From JBIOJB01 sp044450465 (GTDB taxonomy: Bacteria > Chloroflexota > Dormibacteria > Dormibacterales > Dormibacteraceae): a stretch of DNA of 22,890 nt. The stretch covers positions 1 to 22,890 of the forward strand of contig JBIOJB010000049.1 of NCBI GenBank assembly GCA_044450465.1. The letters are read 5' to 3'. The translations under genes and the position numbers were made by a program. Within the stretch, counting starts at the first letter, position 1, and each line of letters begins with the position of its first letter. Below are positions 1 to 7,614 of this stretch, one piece after another. A model generated the notes under the pieces. The model was not told the DNA's origin and searched no databases. It saw only the letters and a program-made list of their open reading frames with translations.

Positions 1-19
1 CGGGTAGGCAGGCCTCACA

Positions 20-130
20 CCTCCCCGCTGGCCGGGGAGGTCGCCGCCGAAGGCGGCGAGTGGGGCTCTGCTTCGAAACCCCCCACCCGTAACCCTCCCC
101 ACTGCGCGGGGAGGTGGGACTCCGCCGGAG
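20..130. repeat. Cluster of GC-rich hairpins (REP-like intergenic repeats)
   Basis: Nearly every base here can fold. CCTCCCCG (20-27) pairs with CGGGGAGG (33-40). TCGCCGCC (41-48) pairs with GGCGGCGA (52-59) across a GAA triloop. GTGGGG (60-65) can pair with CCCCAC (81-86). CCTCCCC (94-100) pairs with GGGGAGG (108-114). CTCCG/CGGAG (120-130) forms a last short palindrome. The CCTCCCC-N7-GGGGAGG unit occurs twice, which is why I call it a repeat family rather than one terminator. It lies between an unseen upstream gene and rpmF and may also end transcription. No T-tract follows any stem. Confidence 0.6.
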
Positions 131-167
131 ACGTCTCGGTGACTGTATCCCGTAAACTTTCGGGGCG

Positions 168-347
168 ATGGCGCTACCAAAGGTCAAGCAATCCAAGGCC
201 AGAAAGGGCCGGCGCCGATCGCATCTCGCCCTCGCGTTGGTCCAGATCCAGCCGTGCCCCAACTGCAAGCGCCCGAAGCGCCCACACACGGTCTGCCCGA
301 ACTGTGGCCACTACGCCGGCCGCGAAGTCATCAAGGCCGCCGAGTAA
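168..347 (+). CDS. rpmF: 50S ribosomal protein L32
   Basis: A 59-residue basic protein of the large ribosomal subunit. It starts MALPKVKQSKARKGRRR, the typical L32 opening with its clustered basic residues. Two CxxC pairs (Cys30/Cys33 and Cys43/Cys46) form the zinc-ribbon found in four-cysteine L32 variants. Length matches the family (about 55-65 aa). The ATG follows a GGGGCG stretch that could act as a weak ribosome binding site. rpmF normally precedes plsX and the fab genes; here fabD follows after only 34 nt, so the two are probably co-transcribed. The zinc-binding form suggests a non-zinc paralogue could exist elsewhere, but nothing here shows one. Confidence 0.95.
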   Translation: MALPKVKQSKARKGRRRSHLALALVQIQPCPNCKRPKRPHTVCPNCGHYAGREVIKAAE

Positions 348-381
348 CTCGCCCTCTGGGCGCTGCTGACGGGCGGCTGAA

Positions 382-1296
382 TTGAAGGTCGCTCTGCTGT
401 TTCCGGGTCAGGGCTCCCAGCAGGCCGGCCTGGGAACCGAGCTGCTCGCGGACGCTGAGGTGGCAAGCCTGTGTGAGACATGCTCCAAGTCGGCCGGCGT
501 TGACCTGCGTCACCTCCTCACAGAAGCCGATGACGACGAGCTCCGCCTGACGCAGAATACCCAACCGGCGCTCTGCTTCGTAGGCATCGGGCTCACGATG
601 CTGCTGCGCCGCCGCGGCATCGATCCGTCGGCCGCCGCAGGGCACTCCGTCGGGGAGTACGCCGCCCTCGCCGCGGCCGGCGCGGTGGAGGCGCCACAGG
701 TGCTCAAGGCAGTGGTGGAGCGCGGCCGCGCGATGGCGGAAGCGGCCCCCGCGGGGGTGGGCTCGATGGCCGCCGTACTTGGGCTCGGCCCAGAGGCGGT
801 GGAGCAGGCGCTCGCGGACATGAGCGACGTATGGCCGGCCAACTACAACACGCCGAGCCAGACGGTAATCGCAGGCACGATGGCCGGGCTGGAGGCGGCG
901 ACCCAGAGGCTCAAGACTGCAGGAGCCAAACGGGTGGTGCCCCTCAACGTCAGCGCGGCTTTTCACACGCCGCTGATGGCGCCCGCGGCACAACGCCTGC
1001 GGTCGGCACTCGACCGCATCGAGTGGCGTGCTCCCCGGATTTCGGTGATGGCCAACCTGACCGGGCGCCCGCACCTCGAAGGGAGCCGCATCCCTCACGT
1101 GATGGAGATGCAGCTTCGCTCGCCCGTCAGGTGGGCGTCGTGCGTCGGTGCCCTGGTGGAGATCGGCTGCGACGTCTTCATCGAAGTCGGCCCAAAACGC
1201 GCCCTGACCGGCATGATGCGCGAGCTGGCTCCAGGAAGCGTGGCTCAGTCTGTGGCGACTCCCGCCGCCATTCTCGAGCTGGCGCTCGGGGCCTGA
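382..1296 (+). CDS. fabD: Malonyl-CoA:ACP transacylase (FabD)
   Basis: Transfers malonyl groups from malonyl-CoA to acyl carrier protein, supplying the extender unit of type II fatty acid synthesis in the cytoplasm. The 304-aa length is typical. Visible motifs: N-terminal FPGQGSQ (residues 7-13), the nucleophile elbow GHSVGEYAAL with Ser89, an arginine-containing ERGRAM segment, and catalytic His195 in AAFHTPLM. The start is a TTG at 382; MKVALLFPGQGSQ aligns with the usual FabD start and no ATG lies near. The next gene is acpP, its substrate partner. The usual fabH, fabG and fabF companions are missing around it. Confidence 0.96.
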   Translation: MKVALLFPGQGSQQAGLGTELLADAEVASLCETCSKSAGVDLRHLLTEADDDELRLTQNTQPALCFVGIGLTMLLRRRGIDPSAAAGHSVGEYAALAAAGAVEAPQVLKAVVERGRAMAEAAPAGVGSMAAVLGLGPEAVEQALADMSDVWPANYNTPSQTVIAGTMAGLEAATQRLKTAGAKRVVPLNVSAAFHTPLMAPAAQRLRSALDRIEWRAPRISVMANLTGRPHLEGSRIPHVMEMQLRSPVRWASCVGALVEIGCDVFIEVGPKRALTGMMRELAPGSVAQSVATPAAILELALGA

Positions 1297-1327
1297 GGGG
1301 CCTCTGCCCGGCCACCCGGCGCCGGTG

Positions 1328-1333
1328 TACAGT
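1328..1333 (+). promoter_or_regulatory. Possible -10 box for acpP (TACAGT)
   Basis: TACAGT lies 9 nt before the acpP ATG, in a 46-nt fabD-acpP gap, and there is no Shine-Dalgarno sequence in front of the ATG. That spacing would give a leaderless or almost leaderless acpP mRNA. The matching -35 region (around 1304-1309) is poor, so this is tentative. Confidence 0.25.
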
Positions 1334-1342
1334 ACTGCGGGT

Positions 1343-1591
1343 ATGGAAACTCAAAAGCTGAGCTTCGAGGACTTCAAGAACATCGTTGTCGAGCGCCTTG
1401 GCTGCGAGCCTGAGCAGGTGACCATGGACGCCTCATTCCAGGAAGACCTCAACGCGGACTCGCTCGACCTCGTCGAGCTGATCTACGCCTTCGAGGAAAA
1501 CACCGGCCTGGAGATTCCGGACGAGGACGCCGAAAAGATCACCACAGTCGGCCAGGCGTGGGAGTACATCCAGGAGAAGGCCGGCTCATAG
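1343..1591 (+). CDS. acpP: Acyl carrier protein
   Basis: Small acidic carrier of growing acyl chains in fatty acid synthesis. With the ATG at 1343 the protein is 82 aa and begins METQKLSFEDFK. The phosphopantetheine attachment motif DSLDLVEL places the modified serine at residue 40, followed by the acidic helix and the IPDEDAEKITTV segment typical of AcpP. A start 18 nt further upstream is open but would add six residues with no family match, so the ATG is preferred. It sits between fabD and rnc, the common fab-acpP-rnc order without fabF. Confidence 0.96.
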   Translation: METQKLSFEDFKNIVVERLGCEPEQVTMDASFQEDLNADSLDLVELIYAFEENTGLEIPDEDAEKITTVGQAWEYIQEKAGS

Positions 1592-1611
1592 CACTCCCCC
1601 AGGCTGCACCT

Positions 1612-2610
1612 TTGGCACCGTCGCTGCAGCAACTCCAGCAGAAGATCGGAATTCACTTTCGCGACCCAAGCCTACTGCTCGAGGCCGTGACTCACAGCTC
1701 GTTCGCGAACGAGAGCCCGCACCTTTCGCCCCGCGACAACGAGCGCCTCGAGTACCTGGGCGATGCGGTCCTGCAGCTCATCACGGCCGAGTACCTCTAC
1801 AAGCACCACCCTGGGGCGACCGAAGGCGAGCTGACGCAGACCCGCTCCGCCATGGTGAACACCAACACGCTAGCCCTCCTGGCCGAAGAGCTCGACATGG
1901 GCGGCTACCTCTATCTGGGCAAGGGCATCGCCAAAGGCGGCGGACGCAACTTGAAGTCCCTGTTGGCCAACTCTTTCGAAGCCCTCCTGGGGGCAGTGTT
2001 CCTCGATGCCGGGTACGACGCCGCATACCACTACTACCTGGACCGCTACAGGTCCTTGCCGGCGCCGGCCAAGGACGGCAACTTCAAAGGCAGGCTTCAA
2101 CAGCTCGCGCAGGAGCGTTTTGGCGAGACCCCGTTCTATGACAGCGAGGGCGCCAGGGTCGGGAACCGCCGCGAGTACACGTCGGTCGTCTTCGCCGGGG
2201 CCGAGCCGCTTGGCACGGGCCATGGAGCGAGCAAGCAGGAGGCCGAGCAGGAGGCCGCGCGCGTGGCGCTTGAAGTCCTCGGCGCGCCGGCCGCCGATTC
2301 AACCTCGCCGAAGACAGCGAAGCCGCGTGCTCGCCGCGCGCCCCGCCGTTCGCCGGCGCAGAAGAAGGAGGACGTGGCCCTGGGGCAGGACGCCTCGGCC
2401 GGCGCGCCGGGCTCTGTGGACCAGGCAGCTCCTGACGGCGCGCCGGCCACCGAGTCTCCTTCGGACTCCGCGTCGGCGTCTACCACTGAGAAGGTTGAAC
2501 TGCACCCCGCCGCGGATCTTCCCGCAGAGCCCGCGGCTCCCCTCGAGGATGGCGGCGCGCACCCGGTCACGCCGCGAAGCCGGCAGTTCGGCGAGCCGTT
2601 CGAGCCCTGA
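1612..2610 (+). CDS. rnc: Ribonuclease III with long disordered C-terminal tail
   Basis: Double-strand-specific endoribonuclease for rRNA and mRNA processing. Numbered from the TTG at 1612 (332 aa), the catalytic signature NERLEYLGDAVL covers residues 43-54 with Asp51 in the active site, and Glu123 in SFEALLGAVFLDAG is the second key acidic residue. A double-stranded-RNA-binding domain runs from about 155 to 223 (NFKGRLQQLAQ to QEAARVALEVL). After it comes an unusual tail of about 109 residues rich in Ala, Pro, Ser, Glu and Arg. RNase III usually ends near 220-250 aa. An upstream GTG at 1558 is open but would overlap acpP by 34 nt; the TTG follows acpP by 20 nt. The exact start is uncertain. 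Confidence 0.93.
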   Translation: MAPSLQQLQQKIGIHFRDPSLLLEAVTHSSFANESPHLSPRDNERLEYLGDAVLQLITAEYLYKHHPGATEGELTQTRSAMVNTNTLALLAEELDMGGYLYLGKGIAKGGGRNLKSLLANSFEALLGAVFLDAGYDAAYHYYLDRYRSLPAPAKDGNFKGRLQQLAQERFGETPFYDSEGARVGNRREYTSVVFAGAEPLGTGHGASKQEAEQEAARVALEVLGAPAADSTSPKTAKPRARRAPRRSPAQKKEDVALGQDASAGAPGSVDQAAPDGAPATESPSDSASASTTEKVELHPAADLPAEPAAPLEDGGAHPVTPRSRQFGEPFEP

Positions 2611-2863
2611 TCCGACCGGTGAGAACGCAGGGGTGGTATCCGCGGGAAGATCGACCCCCACATCTGCTACCGTTTGGACGTTGCAGCCAGAGATGCCTGC
2701 CGGATTCTTGGGGCCCATGCCGCCCGATCCGAGCGTTAGGGGGCCCGGCCCGACGTCGTCGCGCATGACGAATGCGCTCCTCGTCGTTCCACCCCTGCCT
2801 TCGGCTCGAGCCACCTGGATCCCCAAGTCTCTCGGCTGGCCCTCCGGCCGCAGCGTCTAAGCG
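2611..2863. other. Gap between rnc and smc, no recognised gene
   Basis: This 253-bp stretch holds no protein I recognise on either strand and no clear promoter or terminator. The reading frame of smc is open all the way back through the gap and into rnc, closed only by a TAA at 2858-2860, six bases before the smc start. A 55-codon frame from an ATG at 2693 to that TAA is possible but has no recognisable motif. mutM, which sits between rnc and smc in several actinobacteria, is not here. Confidence 0.4.
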
Positions 2864-5800
2864 TTGTTCCTGCGCTCCTTAAGCCTTCTGGGCTTCAAGA
2901 CGTTTGCCCGCGCAACCGAGATCCGATTCGAGGGCGGGGTCACCGCCATCGTCGGTCCCAACGGCTCCGGCAAGACGAACATCGTCGACTCGATCAAGTG
3001 GGTTCTCGGATCGGGTCAGGCTCGCGATCTGCGGGGTCGCAAGATGGAAGAGGTCATCTACTCGGGTGGCGAGCGTAGGTCCCGGTCTGCCTTCGCCGAG
3101 GTCACCGTGGTCTTTGACAACACGGCCGGCCGGCTGCCGATCGACTACACCGAGGTGGCGATCAAGCGCCGCGTCGAGCGCGACGGGGAGAGCGATTACT
3201 TCCTGAACGGGACGCGCGTCCGGCGCCGAGACCTGATTCACCTCCTGGCCTCCACCGGCCTCACCCTCGATTCGTACGCGATCATCGACCAGCACGACAT
3301 CGAGCACATCGTCGTTTGCTCACCGGCCGAGCGGCGCCAGCTTCTCGAGGAGGCGGCACAGGTTCGGGGTGTGAAGGCCCGGCGGCAGGAGGCCGCTCAG
3401 CGCTTGAGCGAGCTCGCCGCCAACCTGACCCGGCTCGCGGATCTGAAGTCGGAGATCGAGCCCAGGCTTGAGGTCCTGCGAGCGCAGGCGGCGACGGCGC
3501 GCGAGGCGGCCGAAGCCGTGGCGCGCCTCGAGCTGCTGAGAGGCAGCATCATCTGGGAGGAGTGGCGCGAGGCGCGCGACGCGCACCGGCGAGCCTCGTC
3601 ACAGGCGCAAACCCTCGAGCGGCGCCTCATCGAAGCTCGCGAGCAGGCACGCATCGCCGAGGCGGAGTTCCAGGAATGGCGCGCTGCCGTGCAGGCGGCG
3701 CAGGACCGGCGACTCGCCCGGCAGCGGCGGTTGGGCCGCTTGCGACTCGACCTGGCGGAAGCGGATCATGCGGTCCAGCTGGCCGGGGAGCGGGCCCAGA
3801 ACATGAGCGCCCTCGCCGAGGGTGCTGCCAGCGCCGCGGGCGAGACGGCCGCTCAGGCAGCAACGGCCGCCGCACTTCGTGCACAGCTCGCGGTCGAGAT
3901 GGAGGTGGCGCAGCGCTCGTTGGAAGCGGTGATCGTTCTTCCGCCCCCACCCGCTCCGGACTTGAGCGCCGCCACCGCAGCCCGTCGCGCGGCCGAGGAG
4001 GCTCGCCGTGAGGCAGCGTCCGCCGCGGCGACCCTGGCCGGCACCCGCATGCGCAGAGAGTTCCTTGAGGGGCAGGCGGCACAGGGCAGGGACATGCAAG
4101 CGGCGGCTTCGAGCCTTCCCGCGGCCGAGAAAGAGGTTGCGGTCGCCTCTGAGCGGTTCGCCGAGGCGGACGGTGCCGCATCGGTCTTGGCGCGCGTCAA
4201 TTCCGAGCTCGAGGGCCTCGATGCGCTGCGGCCCGGTGGGGCCGACGGCTTGCGTCTTGGCGACCTGCTGACTGCGGACCCGGGCTACGAGGCCGCCCTT
4301 TCCGCGGTGCTCGGCCCGCTCGCAGAAGCCGTCGTCGCGGCAACCTCAAATGAAGCCGAGACCTTGGTGGGTGCGGGCCGGCCGCAGACGACGGTCATGT
4401 TCCCGGTCGATGCGCCGGAGCCTCGGGCCGGTTCGCTGTACGAGCACGTGCGGTGGCCTGAGCGGTTCGAGCCCATCGCCTGCAGGCTCCTCGGCGGCGT
4501 TGTGGTCGGGGAGGACGTGACCCTCGACGGTGTGTACCGAGAGTCCGGCTTGGTGCGCGCCGGCGCCGATCCGCGACTCGCAATGGACATGAGACGCGCC
4601 GGTTTGCGCGCCCGAATAGCTGAGCTGCAACCGCAGGCGGCCTCCCGGGAAGAGGCTTCGGCGGGCCTCAAGCGCGCAGAAGCCAGGCTGGCCGAGCTGC
4701 GCGCTCGTTCCGCGGGCGCGTCCAACTCGGAAGAAACGGCACGCCTGCTCGAGTCCGCCCGCGTCGCGGAAGTGGAGGAGGAAAAGCGGCTTGCCGAGCT
4801 CGGAGCCGGCGCTCTCAGTGCGGAGCAGATGGCAGTCGCAAAAGGCCAGGAGCTGGAAGCCAACCTTGCTGTGGCCGCCGACCTGCGCGCGGCCGCGAAC
4901 CAGGCTGAGCTCGAGCGCGCCCGCTGGCGTGACCGGGTCGAAGACCTTGGCCGCCAGCTCTCGACGGTGGACGCGGACCTCACCCGGCTTGGCCGGTCGG
5001 CCGAAGAGCGGCGCGGCCAGATCGGCGAGGTCGAGGCCGCCGCCAGCGCCGCCGCCGCGGTCCTGCCGGCGCTCGAGGTGTCTGCCGCAGCAGCCCGAAC
5101 TGCGCTCGAGGCTGCTGAGCAGGAGTCTCCTGAGGACGAGGCCGAGATGGCGGAGGGCGCCCGGCGCCTGGTCGCCCTCGAGGAAGCTCGCATCGACGCC
5201 CGGCTGAAAGTGGGGACGCTCGAAGGAAACCTCGAGCTGCTGGCCCGCGAGGCCGAGCTCCTGCAGGCCCGGATGGACGAGATCCGCTCGCGCATGCCAG
5301 ACGGCGTCGCTCCGGAGGAGATCCCCGGCGGGAAGACGCGCGAGAAGGAGATGCGCGCGCTGGAGCGCAGGCTCGAGGAGATCGGGCCGACCAATGCGCT
5401 GGCTGAGTCCGAGTGCACCGAGCTGGAGGAGCGCTACAAGACGCTGGCGGAGCAGCTGCAGGACATCGAGGCGGCGCGTGCGGACCTCGAGCTCCTCATC
5501 GGCCAGCTGCGGGAAGAGGAGGAGTCGCGCTACGAAGCCGTTTTCGGCGCCGTGGCCGCGAACTTCCACGAGTACTTCTCGACACTCAACCCTGGCGGGC
5601 GCGCGACCCTCCGCCACGCGGATGGCGAGGACGGCCCGCGGTCGGGCGTCGAGATCCTCGTCCAGCCTCCGCGCAAGCGGCTGCAGAATGTCACCCTGCT
5701 CTCGTCGGGAGAGCGGTCGCTGGCAGCCCTCGCGCTGGTGCTTGCGCTCGACGAAGTCAACCCAAGCCCGTTCACGATTCTCGACGAGGTCGACGCGGCC

Positions 5801-6022
5801 CTCGACGACGCGAACGTCGGGCGCTTCGGCCAGATGCTGGCACGGCTTGGAACCCAGAGGCAGTTTCTTGTCATCACCCACAACCACGTCACCATGTCGT
5901 ACGCCTCGACGCTCTACGGCATCCATCTGGATGAAAGCGGGTCGTCCCACCTGGTCTCGGTGCGACTCGACGACATTCGCAAACCGCTCACTCGCCCGGT
6001 GGCGGCCGCCCAGGCCGGCTAG
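2864..6022 (+). CDS. smc: Chromosome segregation ATPase Smc (short, divergent)
   Basis: ATP-driven chromosome-organising protein that works with ScpA/ScpB. The TTG at 2864 is two codons after an in-frame TAA, and MFLRSLSLLGFKTFA aligns with the standard Smc N-terminus, so this start is firm. Order of parts: N-terminal head with Walker A GPNGSGKT (31-38), coiled coil about 165-440, hinge about 445-580, second coiled coil about 580-900, C-terminal head with signature motif (946-950) and Walker B FTILDEVD (D974, E975). At 1052 aa it is roughly 100-150 residues shorter than usual. The signature reads LSSGE rather than LSGGE, and the loop usually like IGQG reads IDQH. It is followed by ftsY, the common order. 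Confidence 0.95.
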   Translation: MFLRSLSLLGFKTFARATEIRFEGGVTAIVGPNGSGKTNIVDSIKWVLGSGQARDLRGRKMEEVIYSGGERRSRSAFAEVTVVFDNTAGRLPIDYTEVAIKRRVERDGESDYFLNGTRVRRRDLIHLLASTGLTLDSYAIIDQHDIEHIVVCSPAERRQLLEEAAQVRGVKARRQEAAQRLSELAANLTRLADLKSEIEPRLEVLRAQAATAREAAEAVARLELLRGSIIWEEWREARDAHRRASSQAQTLERRLIEAREQARIAEAEFQEWRAAVQAAQDRRLARQRRLGRLRLDLAEADHAVQLAGERAQNMSALAEGAASAAGETAAQAATAAALRAQLAVEMEVAQRSLEAVIVLPPPPAPDLSAATAARRAAEEARREAASAAATLAGTRMRREFLEGQAAQGRDMQAAASSLPAAEKEVAVASERFAEADGAASVLARVNSELEGLDALRPGGADGLRLGDLLTADPGYEAALSAVLGPLAEAVVAATSNEAETLVGAGRPQTTVMFPVDAPEPRAGSLYEHVRWPERFEPIACRLLGGVVVGEDVTLDGVYRESGLVRAGADPRLAMDMRRAGLRARIAELQPQAASREEASAGLKRAEARLAELRARSAGASNSEETARLLESARVAEVEEEKRLAELGAGALSAEQMAVAKGQELEANLAVAADLRAAANQAELERARWRDRVEDLGRQLSTVDADLTRLGRSAEERRGQIGEVEAAASAAAAVLPALEVSAAAARTALEAAEQESPEDEAEMAEGARRLVALEEARIDARLKVGTLEGNLELLAREAELLQARMDEIRSRMPDGVAPEEIPGGKTREKEMRALERRLEEIGPTNALAESECTELEERYKTLAEQLQDIEAARADLELLIGQLREEEESRYEAVFGAVAANFHEYFSTLNPGGRATLRHADGEDGPRSGVEILVQPPRKRLQNVTLLSSGERSLAALALVLALDEVNPSPFTILDEVDAALDDANVGRFGQMLARLGTQRQFLVITHNHVTMSYASTLYGIHLDESGSSHLVSVRLDDIRKPLTRPVAAAQAG

Positions 6023-6078
6023 CCGTCAACGTCTGGAGTCGCGTCAGCGGGCGCTCGCGCAGCCTGCTGGCCACCGGG

Positions 6079-6906
6079 TTGCGGGCTCTCAGCCCACCCG
6101 TGGCCGCCGGTTACTACCAGGAGCTGGAGGAGCTGCTGATCTCGGCAGATCTGGGCCCTCCGATGGCCTCGAAGCTCGCGGCGGCGGTCAGAAGCCACAG
6201 ACCGCGCACCGAGCCGGAGGCACGACAGGCGCTGGCAGCGGCGGCGATCGCCGCGATGTCGCCCAGCAGCCGCGAGCTTGCGCTGGCGGGGACTCCCGCG
6301 TGCATCCTGCTCTATGGCATCAACGGAGCGGGGAAGACCACGTCGGCCGGCAAGCTCGCCTACAGGCTGGCCAGGCTGGGCAGGAATCCACTGGTCGTGG
6401 CGGCCGACACGTATCGGGCGGCCGGCTCGGAGCAGATGGTGGAGTGGGCCGTGCGCGCCGGCGTCAGTCATTTTGATGGGGCCAGCGGCGCCGATCCGGC
6501 TTCAGTTGTGTTCGACGGCATCCGGGCGGCTGTCGCGCGCGGCCACGACACCGTGATCGTGGACACTGCGGGGCGGCTCCAGACCCAGCGCAATCTGCTC
6601 GAAGAGCTGGCCAAGGTGGGCCGCGTCACCACCAAGGCGCTGGACGGCGCGCCCTACGAATCGCTGCTCGTCCTGGACGCCGTGCTCGGCCTGGCCAGCC
6701 TCGTGCAGGCGCGAGCATTCCACAAAGCCATACCGATGACCGGGCTCATCCTGGCCAAGCTGGACAGCACAGCCAAAGGCGGGGCGATCGTGGCCATCGA
6801 ATCCGAGCTCGGCGTACCAGTCAAGCTGGCCGGTGTGGGAGAGGGGCTTGACGACCTCGGCCCGTTCGATCCGGCGGCCTTCATCGATTCCCTGTTTCAG
6901 GATTAG
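6079..6906 (+). CDS. ftsY: Signal recognition particle receptor FtsY
   Basis: SRP-receptor GTPase that docks ribosome-nascent-chain/Ffh complexes at the membrane. The 275-aa product is almost only the NG domain. Motifs: N-domain helix ELEELLISADLG, P-loop GINGAGKTT (80-88), DTYRAA (110-115), DTAGR (152-156), AKLDSTAKGG (216-225, usually TKLDGTAKGG) and GVGEGLDDLGPF (242-253). The segment usually like DATTGQNA reads DAVLGLAS (190-197). There is no acidic A domain. The first ATG/GTG/TTG is the TTG at 6079, but the frame upstream from about 6025 also reads like the first FtsY helix, so the true start may be a CTG (6064 or 6067). It begins 56 nt after smc. Confidence 0.93.
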   Translation: MRALSPPVAAGYYQELEELLISADLGPPMASKLAAAVRSHRPRTEPEARQALAAAAIAAMSPSSRELALAGTPACILLYGINGAGKTTSAGKLAYRLARLGRNPLVVAADTYRAAGSEQMVEWAVRAGVSHFDGASGADPASVVFDGIRAAVARGHDTVIVDTAGRLQTQRNLLEELAKVGRVTTKALDGAPYESLLVLDAVLGLASLVQARAFHKAIPMTGLILAKLDSTAKGGAIVAIESELGVPVKLAGVGEGLDDLGPFDPAAFIDSLFQD

Positions 6907-6909
6907 AGA

Positions 6910-7614
6910 TTGCCTGTCGCCGACCCCCACTGCCACACCCTCTCTTCTGATGGAATGGTCACGCCTTCCGAGCTGGTCGACGCCGCGGTGGGCGCAGGGA
7001 TCGATCTCATAGCCGTCACGGACCACGACACTATGGATGCCGTCCAGGAGGTTCAGCGGCGCGGGGAGGCCGCCGGCCTGGCCGTCGTGCCCGGCCAGGA
7101 GATCACAACCGGGAGGCCGGCCCTCACTCACATGATGGGATGGTTCCTGCAACGGCCGGTCAAGCCCGGCATGACGCTCGAGGACACTGTCGCCGCCATC
7201 CACGACCAGGGCGGCCTCGCCATAGTGCCGCATCCGTTCATGCCTACCTATTTCGGGTCGATTCAGCCGGGGATGCTCCGGCGGCTCATCGAGCGGAACC
7301 CCGTGGACGGCATCGAGTTGATCTTCACGGCTCCGATCGGCGCGCGACGCAAGAGGATGCTCGAGTCCTTCTACGCGCAGCACAAGGCGCGCCTAGGGGC
7401 TGCTGTCGGCGGAAGCGACTGTCATTTCGGGACCTACGACATAGGCCGGGTGGTCACCCGCTACGACGGTGACTTTCGTGCGGCGGTCGAGTCTCGGAGC
7501 ACGCAACCGGAACGAAGCAGCAAAGCCGGCCATGTGCCTGTGAGCGTGGCCCTTGCACAGCAGTGGCGATCGCTGGTGCAGCTACCCCTCAGGCGCCTTC
7601 GCGGCCAGCTCTAA
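6910..7614 (+). CDS. PHP-domain metal-dependent phosphoesterase
   Basis: Predicted metallo-phosphoesterase of the PHP superfamily, 234 aa, TTG start three bases after the ftsY stop. Metal ligands of the fold are visible in order: His7 and His9 in PHCHTLSSDG, TDHD (37-40), Glu64 in PGQEIT, His74, His108 in VPHP, and GGSDCH with Asp170 and His172. No polymerase or other catalytic domain is attached, so it resembles stand-alone YciV/TrpH-like PHP proteins acting on small phosphoesters or oligonucleotide 5' ends; the substrate cannot be told. The C-terminal 55 residues are not conserved-looking. Its 3' end overlaps the convergent phosphatase gene by 33 bp. Confidence 0.87.
   Translation: MPVADPHCHTLSSDGMVTPSELVDAAVGAGIDLIAVTDHDTMDAVQEVQRRGEAAGLAVVPGQEITTGRPALTHMMGWFLQRPVKPGMTLEDTVAAIHDQGGLAIVPHPFMPTYFGSIQPGMLRRLIERNPVDGIELIFTAPIGARRKRMLESFYAQHKARLGAAVGGSDCHFGTYDIGRVVTRYDGDFRAAVESRSTQPERSSKAGHVPVSVALAQQWRSLVQLPLRRLRGQL

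Noticed and set aside
4285..5950. Long minus-strand open frames (377 and 534 codons) inside smc
   Set aside because: They are opposite-strand shadows of a GC-rich coiled-coil gene: Ser/Arg- or Leu/Arg-rich, with no domain motif, while the plus frame is clearly Smc.
7507..7521. CCGGAACGAAGCAGC resembles the SRP RNA core CCGGAAGGAAGCAGC
   Set aside because: It lies in the PHP coding frame, the mismatch breaks the stem closing the GGAA loop, and the flanks do not pair as SRP helix 8 requires.
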